A stretch of DNA of 64,000 nt from Candidatus Dormiibacterota bacterium (GCA_955652705.1 CATPBK010000061.1:1-64000); one strand, 5' to 3'. Shown: positions 17,693-30,837, counted from the stretch's first letter. A program made the numbers and translations. Notes: generated from the letters alone by a model not told the origin.

Positions 17693-17694
<2 letters not shown>
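16768..17694 (+). CDS. pyrB: Aspartate carbamoyltransferase catalytic subunit
   Basis: 308 residues; condenses carbamoyl phosphate and aspartate in UMP synthesis. Seen: [21 protein letters not shown] near 50-70 (carbamoyl-phosphate STRT loop), GDGRGQHPTQGLLDVYTI near 131, ARVDVVYMTRIQKERF near 222, and MHPLPRLDEIATEVD near 270. A strong Shine-Dalgarno precedes the ATG. No regulatory pyrI or dihydroorotase gene is adjacent. The stop codon coincides with the first base pairs of a 200-base repeat. Confidence 0.96.
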
Positions 17695-22804
<5,110 letters not shown>

Positions 22805-22818
<14 letters not shown>

Positions 22819-23575
22819 CGCTCCGCTCAGCGAGCGTCGCCAGGTGGCCCGCGACATGTTCGTCCTCGGCTTCGACGCCCCGGCGGTGGCCGCTGCCGCC
22901 AAGGCGGGCCAGTTCGTAAACATCGGCCTCAAGCCCGGCCCGCTGCTGCGGCGGCCCTTCAGCGTCTACCGCGCGGATGAGGGCCGCGTCGAGATCGTCC
23001 TGCGGGCGGTCGGCGAGGGCACGTCCCGGCTGCTCTCCCTCCGCGAGGGAGACCGCGTCTCGGTGCTCGGACCGCTCGGGACGGGTTTTCGATTCGAGCC
23101 GGCCTGGCGGTCCGTCGCGCTCGTGAGCGGCGGGCTCGGCCTGGCGCCGATGCTGCTGGCCGCGCGCGATGCCCGCGCCGCCGGTCTCAGCGTGCACTGG
23201 GTGCACGGCGCTCGCACCGCCTGGGATCTCGGTTCGGAATGGGACGGCGAGGAGGCGACCTGGGCGACCGACGACGGGTCGCGAGGGTTCCACGGGAGCG
23301 CGGTCGCCGCCGTCGAAGAGGAGTTCGGCGCGGTGCTCGCCTGCGGCCCCAACCCGATGCTGGCGGCGGTCGCCGAGCGCTGGCCGGACGCCCAGGTCGC
23401 GGTCGAGACGTACATGGGCTGCGGGACCGGTGTCTGCCTCGGCTGCGCCGTGCCGCTCTTGGCGGGGGGCTACGACCGCGCCTGCCGGGAGGGACCCGTT
23501 TACCGCGCCGCCGACGTGGACTGGCCGGCCTTGCCCTCACACCTCTCTTACTCCGCAGTGGCGATGCCCGCATGA
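22805..23575 (+). CDS. pyrK: Dihydroorotate dehydrogenase electron-transfer subunit
   Basis: 256 residues; passes electrons from PyrD to NAD+ through FAD and a [2Fe-2S] cluster. Seen: [22 protein letters not shown] near 38-59 (FAD-binding RxxS/T), [15 protein letters not shown] near 102 (NAD-binding), and [14 protein letters not shown] near 208-221 with a further Cys in RACREGPVY. The GTG start overlaps the carAB end by 14 bases, and the stop overlaps pyrD as ATGA. Confidence 0.92.
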
Positions 23576-24486
23576 CCAGCGACCTCGGGGTCGACCTGGG
23601 TCACCTCCGGCTCCGCGGCCCCGTCATCGCCGCCAGCGGGACCTTCGGATACGGCACAGAGGTTCCGCTGCTGGAGCGCCGCGCGCTGGCCGCGCTCGTC
23701 TCCAAGGGGATCTTCCTGCGGCCGCGGCCGGGCACGCCGCCGCCCCGGATCGTCGAGACCCCGTCGGGGATGCTCAACGCGATCGGCCTCCAGGGTCCCG
23801 GGGCGGAGGCGCTGCTTCGCGAATATGCCCCGCTCTGGTCGGCGTGGGACTTCCCCGTACTGGTCAACATCAACGGCGAGACCGTCGAGGAGTACGGCGA
23901 GCTGGCGGCTCGGCTGGACGGGATCCCGGGAGTGGGCGGCTTCGAAGTCAACATCTCCTGCCCGAACGTCGAGCAGGGAGGCATGTACTTCGGAAACGAC
24001 CCCCGGGCGGCGGCCGACGTGACGCGGGCTGTCCGGCAGCGCACGACGCTGCCCGTCTGGGTCAAGCTGACGCCCAACGTGGGCGACATCGGAGAGGTGG
24101 CGCGGGCGGTCGAAGACGCCGGCGCGGACGCGGTCTGCGCCGTCAACACCTTCCTCGGGATGAGCATCGACCTGCACGCCTTCCGGCCCCGGCTATCCTT
24201 CCGGACCGGCGGGCTGTCAGGTCCGGCGATCCGGCCGCTAGCGCTGCAGCTGGCGCACCAGGTGGCGCGGACAGTGCAGGTCCCGGTGATCGGGATCGGG
24301 GGCATCGCCAGCCCCGAGGACGCGCTCGAGTTCCTGGTCGCGGGCTGCGCCGCGGTCCAGGTCGGCACGGCGACGTTCGCCGATCCGCAGGCGATCGCCA
24401 GGGTGCACGACGGGATCGCCGCTTACCTGGAATCGAAAAGCTGGACCACTTTGAAGGAGCTGCCACGCTACCTTCCTCGCGACTGA
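23572..24486 (+). CDS. pyrD: Dihydroorotate dehydrogenase, class 1B catalytic subunit
   Basis: 304 residues; oxidises dihydroorotate to orotate with FMN. Seen: PVIAASGTFGYG near 16, SKGIFLRPRPGTPPPRIVETPSGMLNAIGLQ near 44-74, VNISCPNVEQGG near 125 with the catalytic Cys of class 1B enzymes, KLTPNVGDIGEVARAVEDAGADAV near 163, and IGIGGIASPEDALEFLVAGCAAVQVGTA near 241. Pairing with pyrK confirms class 1B. The ATG lies in an ATGA overlap. The pathway still lacks pyrC, pyrE and pyrF in this window. Confidence 0.95.
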   Translation: MTSDLGVDLGHLRLRGPVIAASGTFGYGTEVPLLERRALAALVSKGIFLRPRPGTPPPRIVETPSGMLNAIGLQGPGAEALLREYAPLWSAWDFPVLVNINGETVEEYGELAARLDGIPGVGGFEVNISCPNVEQGGMYFGNDPRAAADVTRAVRQRTTLPVWVKLTPNVGDIGEVARAVEDAGADAVCAVNTFLGMSIDLHAFRPRLSFRTGGLSGPAIRPLALQLAHQVARTVQVPVIGIGGIASPEDALEFLVAGCAAVQVGTATFADPQAIARVHDGIAAYLESKSWTTLKELPRYLPRD

Positions 24487-25118
24487 CCGGCCTCGTTCTC
24501 CGCTGGGCCGAGCTCGAGGCCGCCTATCGAGAAACGGATCACTGGGGCGTTGACGACCCGGACCAGGTGCGCGTCACCGGGAATGGTGAAAGCAGCCTGG
24601 TCTTCACGGCGCCCCACGCCATCAGAGCTTTGCGCGCGACCGATGAATGGCGCGCGGACTACGGCACCGGCGGCCTGGCGGAATGCCTGGCCGAGGCGAT
24701 GGGCGGCCTCGCCATCACCGCCTGGGGGCGCCAGACCGGGAACGCGAATCGTGACGTCGAGGCGGGACCCTTCAAGGTCGAGCTGGAGCGCCGGCTGCGT
24801 CCGGGCACGCTAGTCCTCGACCTCCACGGCATGCGCGACGAATGGGGGCCGGACCTGATCATCGGCCTCGGACCGAGTTCGGACGACCGCTCGCGTGAGC
24901 TGGCCGCAGCTCTGCGCGCCTGTGGCCTTTCCGTCGCGGCAGGCCCGCCCTTCGACGCCTGCCACCCGGGCACTATCACGTCCTTCGTCCAGCGGTCCGG
25001 AGGCTGCGCGCTCCAGATCGAGGTCGCCTCCCGGCGTCGCCGTCCGCGCACCGTCCCGGAGCCGGCGGCCGAGCTCGGCGCGGCTCTGCTGAACGCGTTT
25101 CGCCTGGCGAACGGCTAG
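24483..25118 (+). CDS. N-formylglutamate amidohydrolase-like protein with probable CTG start
   Basis: About 211 residues. TAPHAIRALR near 40 and LDLHGMRDEWGPDLIIGLG near 115-133 resemble the metal-site motifs of N-formylglutamate amidohydrolase-like hydrolases; a late Gln/Glu-rich strand (ALQIEVASRRR) fits too. No ATG, GTG or TTG gives a sensible N-terminus. CTG at 24483 overlaps the pyrD TGA as CTGA, the same geometry as the ATGA/GTGA/TTGA junctions of this operon. Substrate is unknown. It is the last gene of the pur-pyr block and converges with a minus-strand gene. Confidence 0.65.
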   Translation: MTGLVLRWAELEAAYRETDHWGVDDPDQVRVTGNGESSLVFTAPHAIRALRATDEWRADYGTGGLAECLAEAMGGLAITAWGRQTGNANRDVEAGPFKVELERRLRPGTLVLDLHGMRDEWGPDLIIGLGPSSDDRSRELAAALRACGLSVAAGPPFDACHPGTITSFVQRSGGCALQIEVASRRRRPRTVPEPAAELGAALLNAFRLANG

Positions 25119-25318
25119 CGGCGGCGGCGCGGGCGCGGCGCCGCGCGGGCCAGCCGCTTCACCTCGTCCCAGCCCTTGCTGATGCGCTCCAGCTCAGCGG
25201 CCAGCTTCTTGTTCTGGCCGCGCAGCGCGCTGTTTTCGCGGACCAGGCGGGCCACCAGCTCCTGCGTCTCCTGAAGGAGCCGGGCGGAACTTTCCTTGAC
25301 GCTCAATTTACGCGCCAC
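25115..25318 (-). CDS. Small coiled-coil protein with basic tail
   Basis: 67 residues from the GTG at 25318: a heptad-rich helix (SSARLLQETQELVARLVRENSALRGQNKKLAAELERI) and a tail rich in Arg and Pro (RAAPRPRRRR). No family recognised. A GTG at 25402 would extend it and overlap the upstream gene as GTGA, but that stretch is antisense to an ABC-transporter remnant. TATCCT on the minus strand (25330-25335) lies 11 nt before the GTG at 25318, matching the leaderless spacing seen elsewhere, so the shorter form is preferred. Confidence 0.55.
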   Translation of the reverse strand: MARKLSVKESSARLLQETQELVARLVRENSALRGQNKKLAAELERISKGWDEVKRLARAAPRPRRRR

Positions 25319-25345
25319 TCTGAACCCGAAGGATAATTCCCATCC

Positions 25346-25393
25346 CTGCTCGAAGTCGAAGGGCTGGCCAAGCGCTATGGCGACATCTGGGCC
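25346..25393 (+). pseudogene. N-terminal remnant of an ABC-transporter ATPase
   Basis: Sixteen codons on the plus strand read LLEVEGLAKRYGDIWA, the standard first strand and turn of ABC ATPases (compare VQGLRKRFGAVQAVDGV at 47623). The similarity then stops just before the nucleotidyltransferase stop codon (25399), and the frame ends about 100 bases later. GATAAT (25332-25337) lies 8 nt before the first CTG, so promoter and start may also survive. It looks like the stump of a gene whose body was lost or replaced. The match is short. Confidence 0.4.
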
Positions 25394-25398
25394 ATATG

Positions 25399-26082
25399 TC
25401 ACCGGGCGCTGAGCTCTGACCAGGCGCGCTCCACGTCGGCTCCCAACGATCCGAGCCGGCCGTTGGCGAGCGTGTCGAGCAGGTCGCGCATGCGATAGCC
25501 ACGCCTGCCCACCTCCGCCCAGAGGGTGCTCTTGCTCTCGTACGGCTTCCGCGTCAGGAGCGCGACCCGCATCGCGGCGGTCCAGGCGAAGTCCCAGCCG
25601 GCCGCCACCGCGCGCACCCGGTCATCGAGGGCGAGACCGTTCCTCACCTTGTCGCGCGCTTCGTGGAGGTCCCAGCGGGACTCCTCGAGGGCGCCTTTGA
25701 ACGCCTTCTCGGGGATGGCGAGAGAGGCCTCCCGGAGGCGCGGAAACACCGAGTCCGGGTCGCGGATGACGAATTGATGGCGGTAGGAATCGGCCTTGAC
25801 TCCCCAGTCCGGACCGATCCTGCGCGCCTCCTCGACCAACCTCTCCTCGGTCGCGGAACGGCAGTCGACGAGAACGTCGGCTTCGAGCCAGCGGTTGGGC
25901 CGGATCTCGATGCTGCCGCCCATCACGGCCAGCAGCTCCAGGTCGGAGTTGGGAAGGGCGGTGCCGTGGGAAACGGAGCCGTACACGCCCAGCGCCCGGA
26001 GCGAGCGTCCGTGCTCGTTGCGCAGGCGGGTGCCCACCTGTCGGGCCAGCTCGAGCCGTTCCTCAGACGGGTCGCCGCTCAT
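25399..26082 (-). CDS. Kanamycin-nucleotidyltransferase-like protein
   Basis: 227 residues. GVYGSVSHGTALPNSDLELLAV near 32-53 is the pol-beta nucleotidyltransferase motif GS...SDLEL with two metal-binding carboxylates, and EADVLV near 67 supplies the third region. The C-terminal helical half (ALEESRWDLHEARDKVRNGL..., AAMRVALLTRKPYES) matches the ANT(4')-like C-terminal domain layout. Such enzymes adenylylate small molecules, some of them aminoglycosides. Whether this one acts on an antibiotic cannot be told from sequence. It overlaps the MFS exporter gene by 20 bases, so the two are probably co-expressed. Confidence 0.7.
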   Translation of the reverse strand: MSGDPSEERLELARQVGTRLRNEHGRSLRALGVYGSVSHGTALPNSDLELLAVMGGSIEIRPNRWLEADVLVDCRSATEERLVEEARRIGPDWGVKADSYRHQFVIRDPDSVFPRLREASLAIPEKAFKGALEESRWDLHEARDKVRNGLALDDRVRAVAAGWDFAWTAAMRVALLTRKPYESKSTLWAEVGRRGYRMRDLLDTLANGRLGSLGADVERAWSELSAR

Positions 26083-27334
26083 CGCTCTGCCCGAAGACCG
26101 TGGGCCTGAGGAGCCGGCTGGCGCCCAGAAACAGGCCCGAAACCAGCGCGCCGACGGCCATCGCCCAGGGCGCGCCGAAGAGCTCGGCGAGCGTGCCCGC
26201 CTGCAGGCTGCCGATCGGTCCGACGCCCATTAGAGACTGTGCGTACAGTGCCATGACGCGACCCCGCAAGGCATCGGGCGTGGCCGTCTGGATGCGCGTG
26301 TTGGCGGTCGCCACGAAGGTGATCTGACAGAATCCCGCGGCGGCCAGGAGGGCCACGGAGAGCCAGAGCGAGCGGCTCCAGCTGAACACCACCAGGAAGA
26401 ACGACCAGGTGAGCCCTAAGAGGAACTGGTTGCGGCCGGTGGCGACCCGGTTTTGCAGGAAGGCCAGGGTCAGCGCACCGACCATGGCGCCGAGGCCCTG
26501 GGCCGCGACCATGAAGCCAAACCCTCTCGCGCCCACGTGCAGGACCTGGTCAGCGAAGAGAGGCAGGATAGTGAAACGGTTCATCGCGAAAAGCGAGAAG
26601 ACCGCGACGTTCAGGAGAAGGGTGCCGACTACATCGTTGTCGCGCGCGTAAGTGAGCCCTTCCAGGATCCGGCCGAAGGCGGTTTGCCCGACCCGGGCGC
26701 CCTCGCCGACCAGGCTCGGCAGGTTTCGCATCAGGGCCAGCGCAGCGATCGAAGCCAGGTAGCTGACGGCGTTGGCGAGAAAGCAAAGCGGTACGCCTAG
26801 CACGCCGATGATCAGGCCCGCCAGGCTTGGCCCGATCACCGCGGCCGCGTTGAAGATCGTCGAGTTGAGTGCGATGGCGTTGAGGAGGTCCTCGCGGCCC
26901 ACCATCTCGATCACGAACGCCTGGCGGCAGGGCACGTCGACCACGTTGATCGAGCCGAGGGCCAGGGCCGCCAGCAGCACCATCCAGTACTGGCCGGTGT
27001 GCGTGTCGCTGACCAGGAAGAGCCCGGCCGCGGGCAGGATGAAGAGCGTCTGGGTGACAAGTAGGATCCGCCGCTTGGGGAAGCGGTCGGCGAGCAGGCC
27101 GCCGAACTGCCCCGCGACCAGCATCGGCGTGAACTGCATGGCCAGGACGAGGCCGACCTTGAACCCGGAATGGGTCAGTTCGAGCGCGTACCAGGAGAGG
27201 GCCACGCTCTGCATCCAGGTGCCCACCGTCGAGATGACCTGGCCGGCGAAGTAGAGGCGGTAGTTGCTGTGCCGGAGCGCTCCCAGGAGCCGCCGCCGCG
27301 GGACGCCGGGCGGCTTGGGCTGGGGCAGGCGCAC
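26063..27334 (-). CDS. MFS transporter (drug or siderophore exporter type)
   Basis: 423 residues from the GTG at 27334, with about twelve hydrophobic helices. The N-terminus LRHSNYRLYFAGQVISTVGTWMQSVALSWYALELT and GGLLADRFPKRRILLVTQ near 70-90 (loop 2-3 motif) are typical of the MFS_3/EntS-like group. An ATG at 27376 is also in frame but lies inside the 27349-27544 repeat. The GTG is preferred because TAGGAT (27343-27348 on the minus strand) precedes it by 8 nt. Substrate unknown. It is paired with a nucleotidyltransferase-like gene. Confidence 0.85.
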   Translation of the reverse strand: MRLPQPKPPGVPRRRLLGALRHSNYRLYFAGQVISTVGTWMQSVALSWYALELTHSGFKVGLVLAMQFTPMLVAGQFGGLLADRFPKRRILLVTQTLFILPAAGLFLVSDTHTGQYWMVLLAALALGSINVVDVPCRQAFVIEMVGREDLLNAIALNSTIFNAAAVIGPSLAGLIIGVLGVPLCFLANAVSYLASIAALALMRNLPSLVGEGARVGQTAFGRILEGLTYARDNDVVGTLLLNVAVFSLFAMNRFTILPLFADQVLHVGARGFGFMVAAQGLGAMVGALTLAFLQNRVATGRNQFLLGLTWSFFLVVFSWSRSLWLSVALLAAAGFCQITFVATANTRIQTATPDALRGRVMALYAQSLMGVGPIGSLQAGTLAELFGAPWAMAVGALVSGLFLGASRLLRPTVFGQSDERRPV

Positions 27335-27348
27335 GAGCTCAAATCCTA

Positions 27349-27544
27349 GGGTTCCAAGCCAGGGAATCGGAGGCATCTCATCGGCTCTGGACGCCGCTGC
27401 CGGTGTTATGGGCCCCGGCCTGAGTGCTCAGGCATCTTCAGATGCATTTCGCCTCGGGCCACCCTGCCTTGGCAGCGACGCCCAGACCGGCGTCCTGGCG
27501 GCCGCCTGCCGCGATCTGCAGTTCGAATCCCTGACTCGGAACCC
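27349..27544. repeat. 196-bp dispersed repeat with self-complementary ends (copy 2, MFS-SRPBCC)
   Basis: Ends 27349-27369 and 27524-27544 pair over 21 bases with three mismatches (GGGTTCC...CAGGGA against TCCCTG...GGAACCC). The core is nearly identical to 17693-17892. Inner hairpins are GCCTGAGTGCTCAGGC (27418-27433) and GCATCT-TC-AGATGC (27432-27445). The latter has loop bases and a closing pair different from copy 1, but the stem is retained. It lies between divergent genes, close to both promoters. Confidence 0.82.
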
Positions 27545-27565
27545 GTGTCCGCCTATCGAGTCCGA

Positions 27566-27571
27566 TAGATT
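27566..27571 (+). promoter_or_regulatory. -10 of a probable leaderless promoter for the SRPBCC operon
   Basis: TAGATT lies 9 nt before the GTG at 27581. A GGAG at 27575-27578 is too close to be an ordinary Shine-Dalgarno. The hexamer overlaps a small hairpin (CTATCG-AGTC-CGATAG, 27553-27568). Confidence 0.4.
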
Positions 27572-27580
27572 TCTGGAGAC

Positions 27581-28057
27581 GTGGCAGCCATCAAAGAGAG
27601 CGTCGAGATCGAGGCCCCGGCCGACCGTGTCTGGGCCGTGGTGCACGAGGACTTCAAGAACGCCGGCAAGTGGTCGTCGAACTTGAAGAAGGTGGACGTC
27701 CTCGACCCCCTCCCGCTCAGGAAGGGAAGCCGCCTCGTTTATGAGATCCAGACCCCTGGCGGCAAGCAAGAGCTGGAGGTCGAGCACACGACGGTCAGCA
27801 AGCCGAAAACCTGCACCGGGAAGCTGGTTCGCGGCCCGATCAAGGGCACCTGGAAGTACAGCTACGCCGAGAAGGACGGGGTCACGAAGCTGACCTACAC
27901 GATGGATTACGAGCCCGCCAACTTCGCCGTCCGGCTCTTCGCCGGGATCATCGACCGCCAGCTCCCGCAGGACGTGGCGCGAACGCTGCGCAGCCTCAAG
28001 AGCTACGTGGAAGCGGGCCGTGGCCCGACAGGAGCCGGCCGGAGGGCCAGGACCTGA
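27581..28057 (+). CDS. SRPBCC-family (START-like) ligand-binding protein
   Basis: 158 residues with the SRPBCC pattern: IKESVEIEAPADRVWAVVHEDF at the N-terminus (first strand and helix), GSRLVYEIQTPGGKQELEVEH in the middle, and a long C-terminal helix (PQDVARTLRSLKSYVEAG). These helix-grip proteins bind hydrophobic ligands or act as cyclases or dehydratases. The gene leads the mcl-mcd-mch-SDR operon and overlaps mcl as CTGA. Ligand unknown. Confidence 0.8.
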   Translation: MAAIKESVEIEAPADRVWAVVHEDFKNAGKWSSNLKKVDVLDPLPLRKGSRLVYEIQTPGGKQELEVEHTTVSKPKTCTGKLVRGPIKGTWKYSYAEKDGVTKLTYTMDYEPANFAVRLFAGIIDRQLPQDVARTLRSLKSYVEAGRGPTGAGRRART

Positions 28058-28971
28058 GAGCCAGGCGGTCCTGCCTGTCGGTCCCGGGAACTCAGACCCG
28101 ATTCCACGCCAAGGCCGCCGAGACCGCTGCCGACGCCATCTTCCTCGACCTCGAGGACTCGGTCGCGCCGGCCCTGAAGGTGACGGCCCGGGCGATGGTC
28201 GTCGAAGCGCTGCGCATTTACCGCTACGAGGGCAAGACCCGCGTCGTGCGCGTCAACTCCTGCGACACGAAGTGGTGCTACGGGGACATCATCCAGGTCG
28301 TCGAAGAGGCGGGCGACCTGCTCGACTGCTTGATGATCCCGAAGGTCGAGGACGCGGGCCAGGTCCATTTCGTGGACAACCTCCTGAGCCAGATCGAGTG
28401 GAAGACCGGACTCAAGAACCGGCTCGGGCTCGAGCTGCAGATCGAGTCCGCGCGGGGGATGGAGAACATCGAAGAGATCGCCGCGGCCTCCTCGCGGGCG
28501 GAGACGCTGATCTTCGGCCCCGCCGACTTCTCCGCCTCGCTGCGCGTCCCGGAGCTGACCGTCGGCCGCCTCAAGCCCGAGTACCCGGGCGATTACTGGC
28601 ACTACTTCCTCGCTCGGGTCGCCGTGGCCGCTCGCGCGCACGGCCTGCAGCCCATCGACGGCCCCTACGCCCAGGTGCGCGACCTCGACGGCCTGCGCAC
28701 CTTCGCGCAGCGGGCTGCGATGCTGGGCTTCGACGGCAAATGGGCGCTCAACCCCGCCCAGGTGGACGTGCTGAACGAGGTCTTCACGCCCGCCCAGGCA
28801 GACTTCGACCGCGCCTGGGCCATCCTGGAGGCCTATCGCAAGGCCACCGACGTCGACCAGACGGGCGCGGTCATGCTTGGTGACGAGATGATCGACGAGG
28901 CCTCGCGCAAGATGGCCCAGGTCATGGTCGAACGCGGCGAGGCGTTCGGGATGAAACCATCGACGAGGTAG
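28054..28971 (+). CDS. CitE-like lyase, probable L-malyl-CoA/beta-methylmalyl-CoA lyase, CTG start
   Basis: 305 residues of the HpcH/HpaI-CitE superfamily: RRSCLSVPGTQTRFHAKAAETAADAIFLDLEDSVAP at the N-terminus, with FLDLEDSV carrying metal and CoA-site residues; IPKVEDAGQ near 102; ELQIESARGMENIEEIA near 127 with the second metal-ligand Glu; and GKWALNPAQVDVLNEVF near 228. The conserved N-terminus lies upstream of every ATG/GTG/TTG in frame. A CTG at 28054, overlapping the SRPBCC stop as CTGA, restores it. Following mcd- and mch-like genes suggest a role in the ethylmalonyl-CoA pathway (inference). Confidence 0.8.
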   Translation: MRARRSCLSVPGTQTRFHAKAAETAADAIFLDLEDSVAPALKVTARAMVVEALRIYRYEGKTRVVRVNSCDTKWCYGDIIQVVEEAGDLLDCLMIPKVEDAGQVHFVDNLLSQIEWKTGLKNRLGLELQIESARGMENIEEIAAASSRAETLIFGPADFSASLRVPELTVGRLKPEYPGDYWHYFLARVAVAARAHGLQPIDGPYAQVRDLDGLRTFAQRAAMLGFDGKWALNPAQVDVLNEVFTPAQADFDRAWAILEAYRKATDVDQTGAVMLGDEMIDEASRKMAQVMVERGEAFGMKPSTR

Positions 28972-30368
28972 CCGCCTACCAGCGGGCCTGGGCGGCAGCT
29001 CGCCAGGGCGCGGCGCAAGCGGCCAGGGAATGGTCGGAGCGGACCGGCGACAAGCTGGCCTGGGCCATCGCCCAGGGCGCTGCCGGCGACACCGATGCCG
29101 AGTCCTACTCGCCCGCTTTCCTGGAGGTCGGCGACCTGCTCCTGGAGGGGCGCGGCGTGGAGGACGTGGGGGCCGACGAGGAGCACCGACTGCTCCGGCG
29201 CACGCTGCGCGACTTCGCGGAGCGCAAGGTGGCGCCCCGCGCCCAGGAGATCCACCGCCAGGACCTCGACGTGCCCGACGACATCGTCCGCGGCGTGGCT
29301 GAGCTCGGCCTCTTCGGGCTCTCCATCCCGGAGGAGTTCGGGGGCTCCCTGAGCGGGCGCCCCGACCACGTCGCCATGCTGATCGCGACCGAGGAGCTCT
29401 CGGCGGCCTCCTTGGCGGCCGGCGGCAGCCTGATGACGCGCCCGGAGATCCTGATCCGCGCCCTGCTGAGCGGCGCCGACGAAGATCAGAAGCGGCGCTG
29501 GTTGCCGGGCATCGCAGCGGGCAAGCAGCTCGTGGCGGTGGCCGTGACCGAGCCGGACGCAGGATCTGACGTGGCGGCGATCAAGTGCCGGGCGGTGCGC
29601 CGCGCGGACGGCTCCTGGGTGGTGGACGGCGCCAAGCTCTGGTGCACCTTCGCCGGCCGGGCCCACCTCCTGATGCTGCTCTGCCGCACCGGCGGGCCCG
29701 GGCATCGAGGGCTGAGCTTGTTCGTGGCCGAAAAGCCTTCCTTTCCCGGGCACGAGTTCGAGCACCGCCAGCGGGGTGGCGGCCGGTTGCGCGGTCGCGC
29801 CATCCCGACTCTCGGCTACCGCGGGCTGCACACGTTTGAGCTCGAGTTCGACGGCTACGTGTTGCCCGGGGCTGCGCTCATCGGCGAGGAGGGCCGCGGC
29901 TTCTACCTCCAGATGGAGGGGTTCGCGGCAGGCCGGCTGCAGACGGCGGGCAGAGCGGTCGGCGTGATGCAGGCAGCCCTCCGCGATGCCCTGGCTTACG
30001 CGCGCGACCGTTCCCTCTTCGGCAAGCGTCTGGCCAAGCACGAACTTGCCCGCCACACGCTCGGCAGGATGGGGACCCGGCTCCACGCGGCCCGGCAGCT
30101 CTCCTACCAGGCGGGCCTGCTTCTCGCGTCCGGATCAGGGCAGGCAGGCCAGATGGAGGCCGCGCTCGCCAAGCTCTACGCGTCACGCATGGCCGAGTAC
30201 GTGACGCGTGACGCGGTGCAGCTGTTCGGCGGGATGGGGTACGCGGAAGAGACCGACGTCAGTCGCTACTTCCTGGACGCGCGCGTGCTGGCCATCTTCG
30301 AGGGAGCGGAGGAGGTGCTCGCGCTCCGCGTCATCGCAAAGGAACTGGGAGTGCCTAGCGATGCCTGA
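28968..30368 (+). CDS. Acyl-CoA dehydrogenase with N-terminal extension, candidate methylsuccinyl-CoA dehydrogenase
   Basis: From the GTG at 29157 it is a normal acyl-CoA dehydrogenase of 403 residues: AVTEPDAGSDVAAIKCRA (FAD/substrate loop), ALRDALAYARDRSLFGKRLAKHE, and QLFGGMGYAEETDVSRYFLDARVLAIFEGAEEV at the C-terminus. The frame stays open and protein-like upstream (AAYQRAWAAARQGAAQ...LEVGDLLLEG). Methylsuccinyl-CoA dehydrogenases carry such an extension. The only junction-type start upstream is GTA at 28968, overlapping the mcl stop as GTAG. Either that non-standard start is used, or translation begins at 29157 (GGAGG 8 bases before). Genes on both sides support the pathway assignment. 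Confidence 0.72.
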   Translation, partial: VAAYQRAWAAARQGAAQAAREWSERTGDKLAWAIAQGAAGDTDAESYSPAFLEVGDLLLEGRGVEDVGADEEHRLLRRTLRDFAERKVAPRAQEIHRQDLDVPDDIVRGVAELGLFGLSIPEEFGGSLSGRPDHVAMLIATEELSAASLAAGGSLMTRPEILIRALLSGADEDQKRRWLPGIAAGKQLVAVAVTEPDAGSDVAAIKCRAVRRADGSWVVDGAKLWCTFAGRAHLLMLLCRTGGPGHRGLSLFVAEKPSFPGHEFEHRQRGGGRLRGRAIPTLGYRGLHTFELEFDGYVLPGAALIGEEGRGFYLQMEGFAAGRLQTAGRAVGVMQAALRDALAYARDRSLFGKRLAKHELARHTLGRMGTRLHAARQLSYQAGLLLASGSGQAGQMEAALAKLYASRMAEYVTRDAVQLFGGMGYAEETDVSRYFLDARVLAIFEGAEEVLALRVIAKELGVPSDA

Positions 30369-30837
30369 GTTCGGTCGCTACCTGGAAGAGTTCGAGGTCG
30401 GTGCGACGTACAAGCACTGGCCGGGCAAGACCATCACCGAGGCCGACGACCACCTCTTCTGCCTGCTCACCATGAACCACCATCCGCTCCACCTGGATGC
30501 TCACTACGCGGAGACCCAGACCGAGTTCGGACGGAACGTGGTGGTCGGCAACCTGGTCTACTCGCTGGCCCTCGGGATGAGCGTGGCCGACGTGTCCGGG
30601 AAGGCGATCGCCAACCTGGAGGTGGAGACCCTCAAGCACGAACACCCCACGTTCCATGGCGACACCATCTACGCCGAAAGCGAGGTGCTCGCGGTGACCC
30701 CCTCGAAGTCGAAGCCCGACCGCGGCGTGGTCTACGTCGAGACGCGGGCTTTCAACCAGCGCGGCGAGCGAGTTTGCAGCTTCCGGCGCAAGGTCCTGGT
30801 GCCGCGGCGGCCAGAGTCGCAAAGGAGGTCGGAATGA
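30361..30837 (+). CDS. MaoC-like hydratase, candidate mesaconyl-CoA hydratase
   Basis: 158-residue hot-dog protein: FGRYLEEFEVGATYKHWPGKTITEADDHLFCLLTMNHHPLHLD at the N-terminus holds the hydratase Asp/His region, and VVVGNLVYSLALGMSV follows near 60. This single-domain form with TEADDHLF...NHHPLHLD is typical of mesaconyl-CoA hydratases and relatives. The ATG overlaps the upstream dehydrogenase end by 8 bases, and the stop overlaps the SDR gene as ATGA. Specificity is inferred from neighbours. Confidence 0.78.
   Translation: MPEFGRYLEEFEVGATYKHWPGKTITEADDHLFCLLTMNHHPLHLDAHYAETQTEFGRNVVVGNLVYSLALGMSVADVSGKAIANLEVETLKHEHPTFHGDTIYAESEVLAVTPSKSKPDRGVVYVETRAFNQRGERVCSFRRKVLVPRRPESQRRSE

Noticed and set aside
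25319-25402. GTG at 25402 as the start of the coiled-coil gene
   Set aside because: The extra 28 codons are antisense to the ABC remnant and the GTG at 25318 has a well-spaced -10; kept only as an alternative.
27515-27544. tRNA T-arm-like string GTTCGAATCCC at the end of the repeat
   Set aside because: No flanking 5-bp stem, anticodon arm or acceptor stem could be assembled, and the string is part of the repeat's inverted end.
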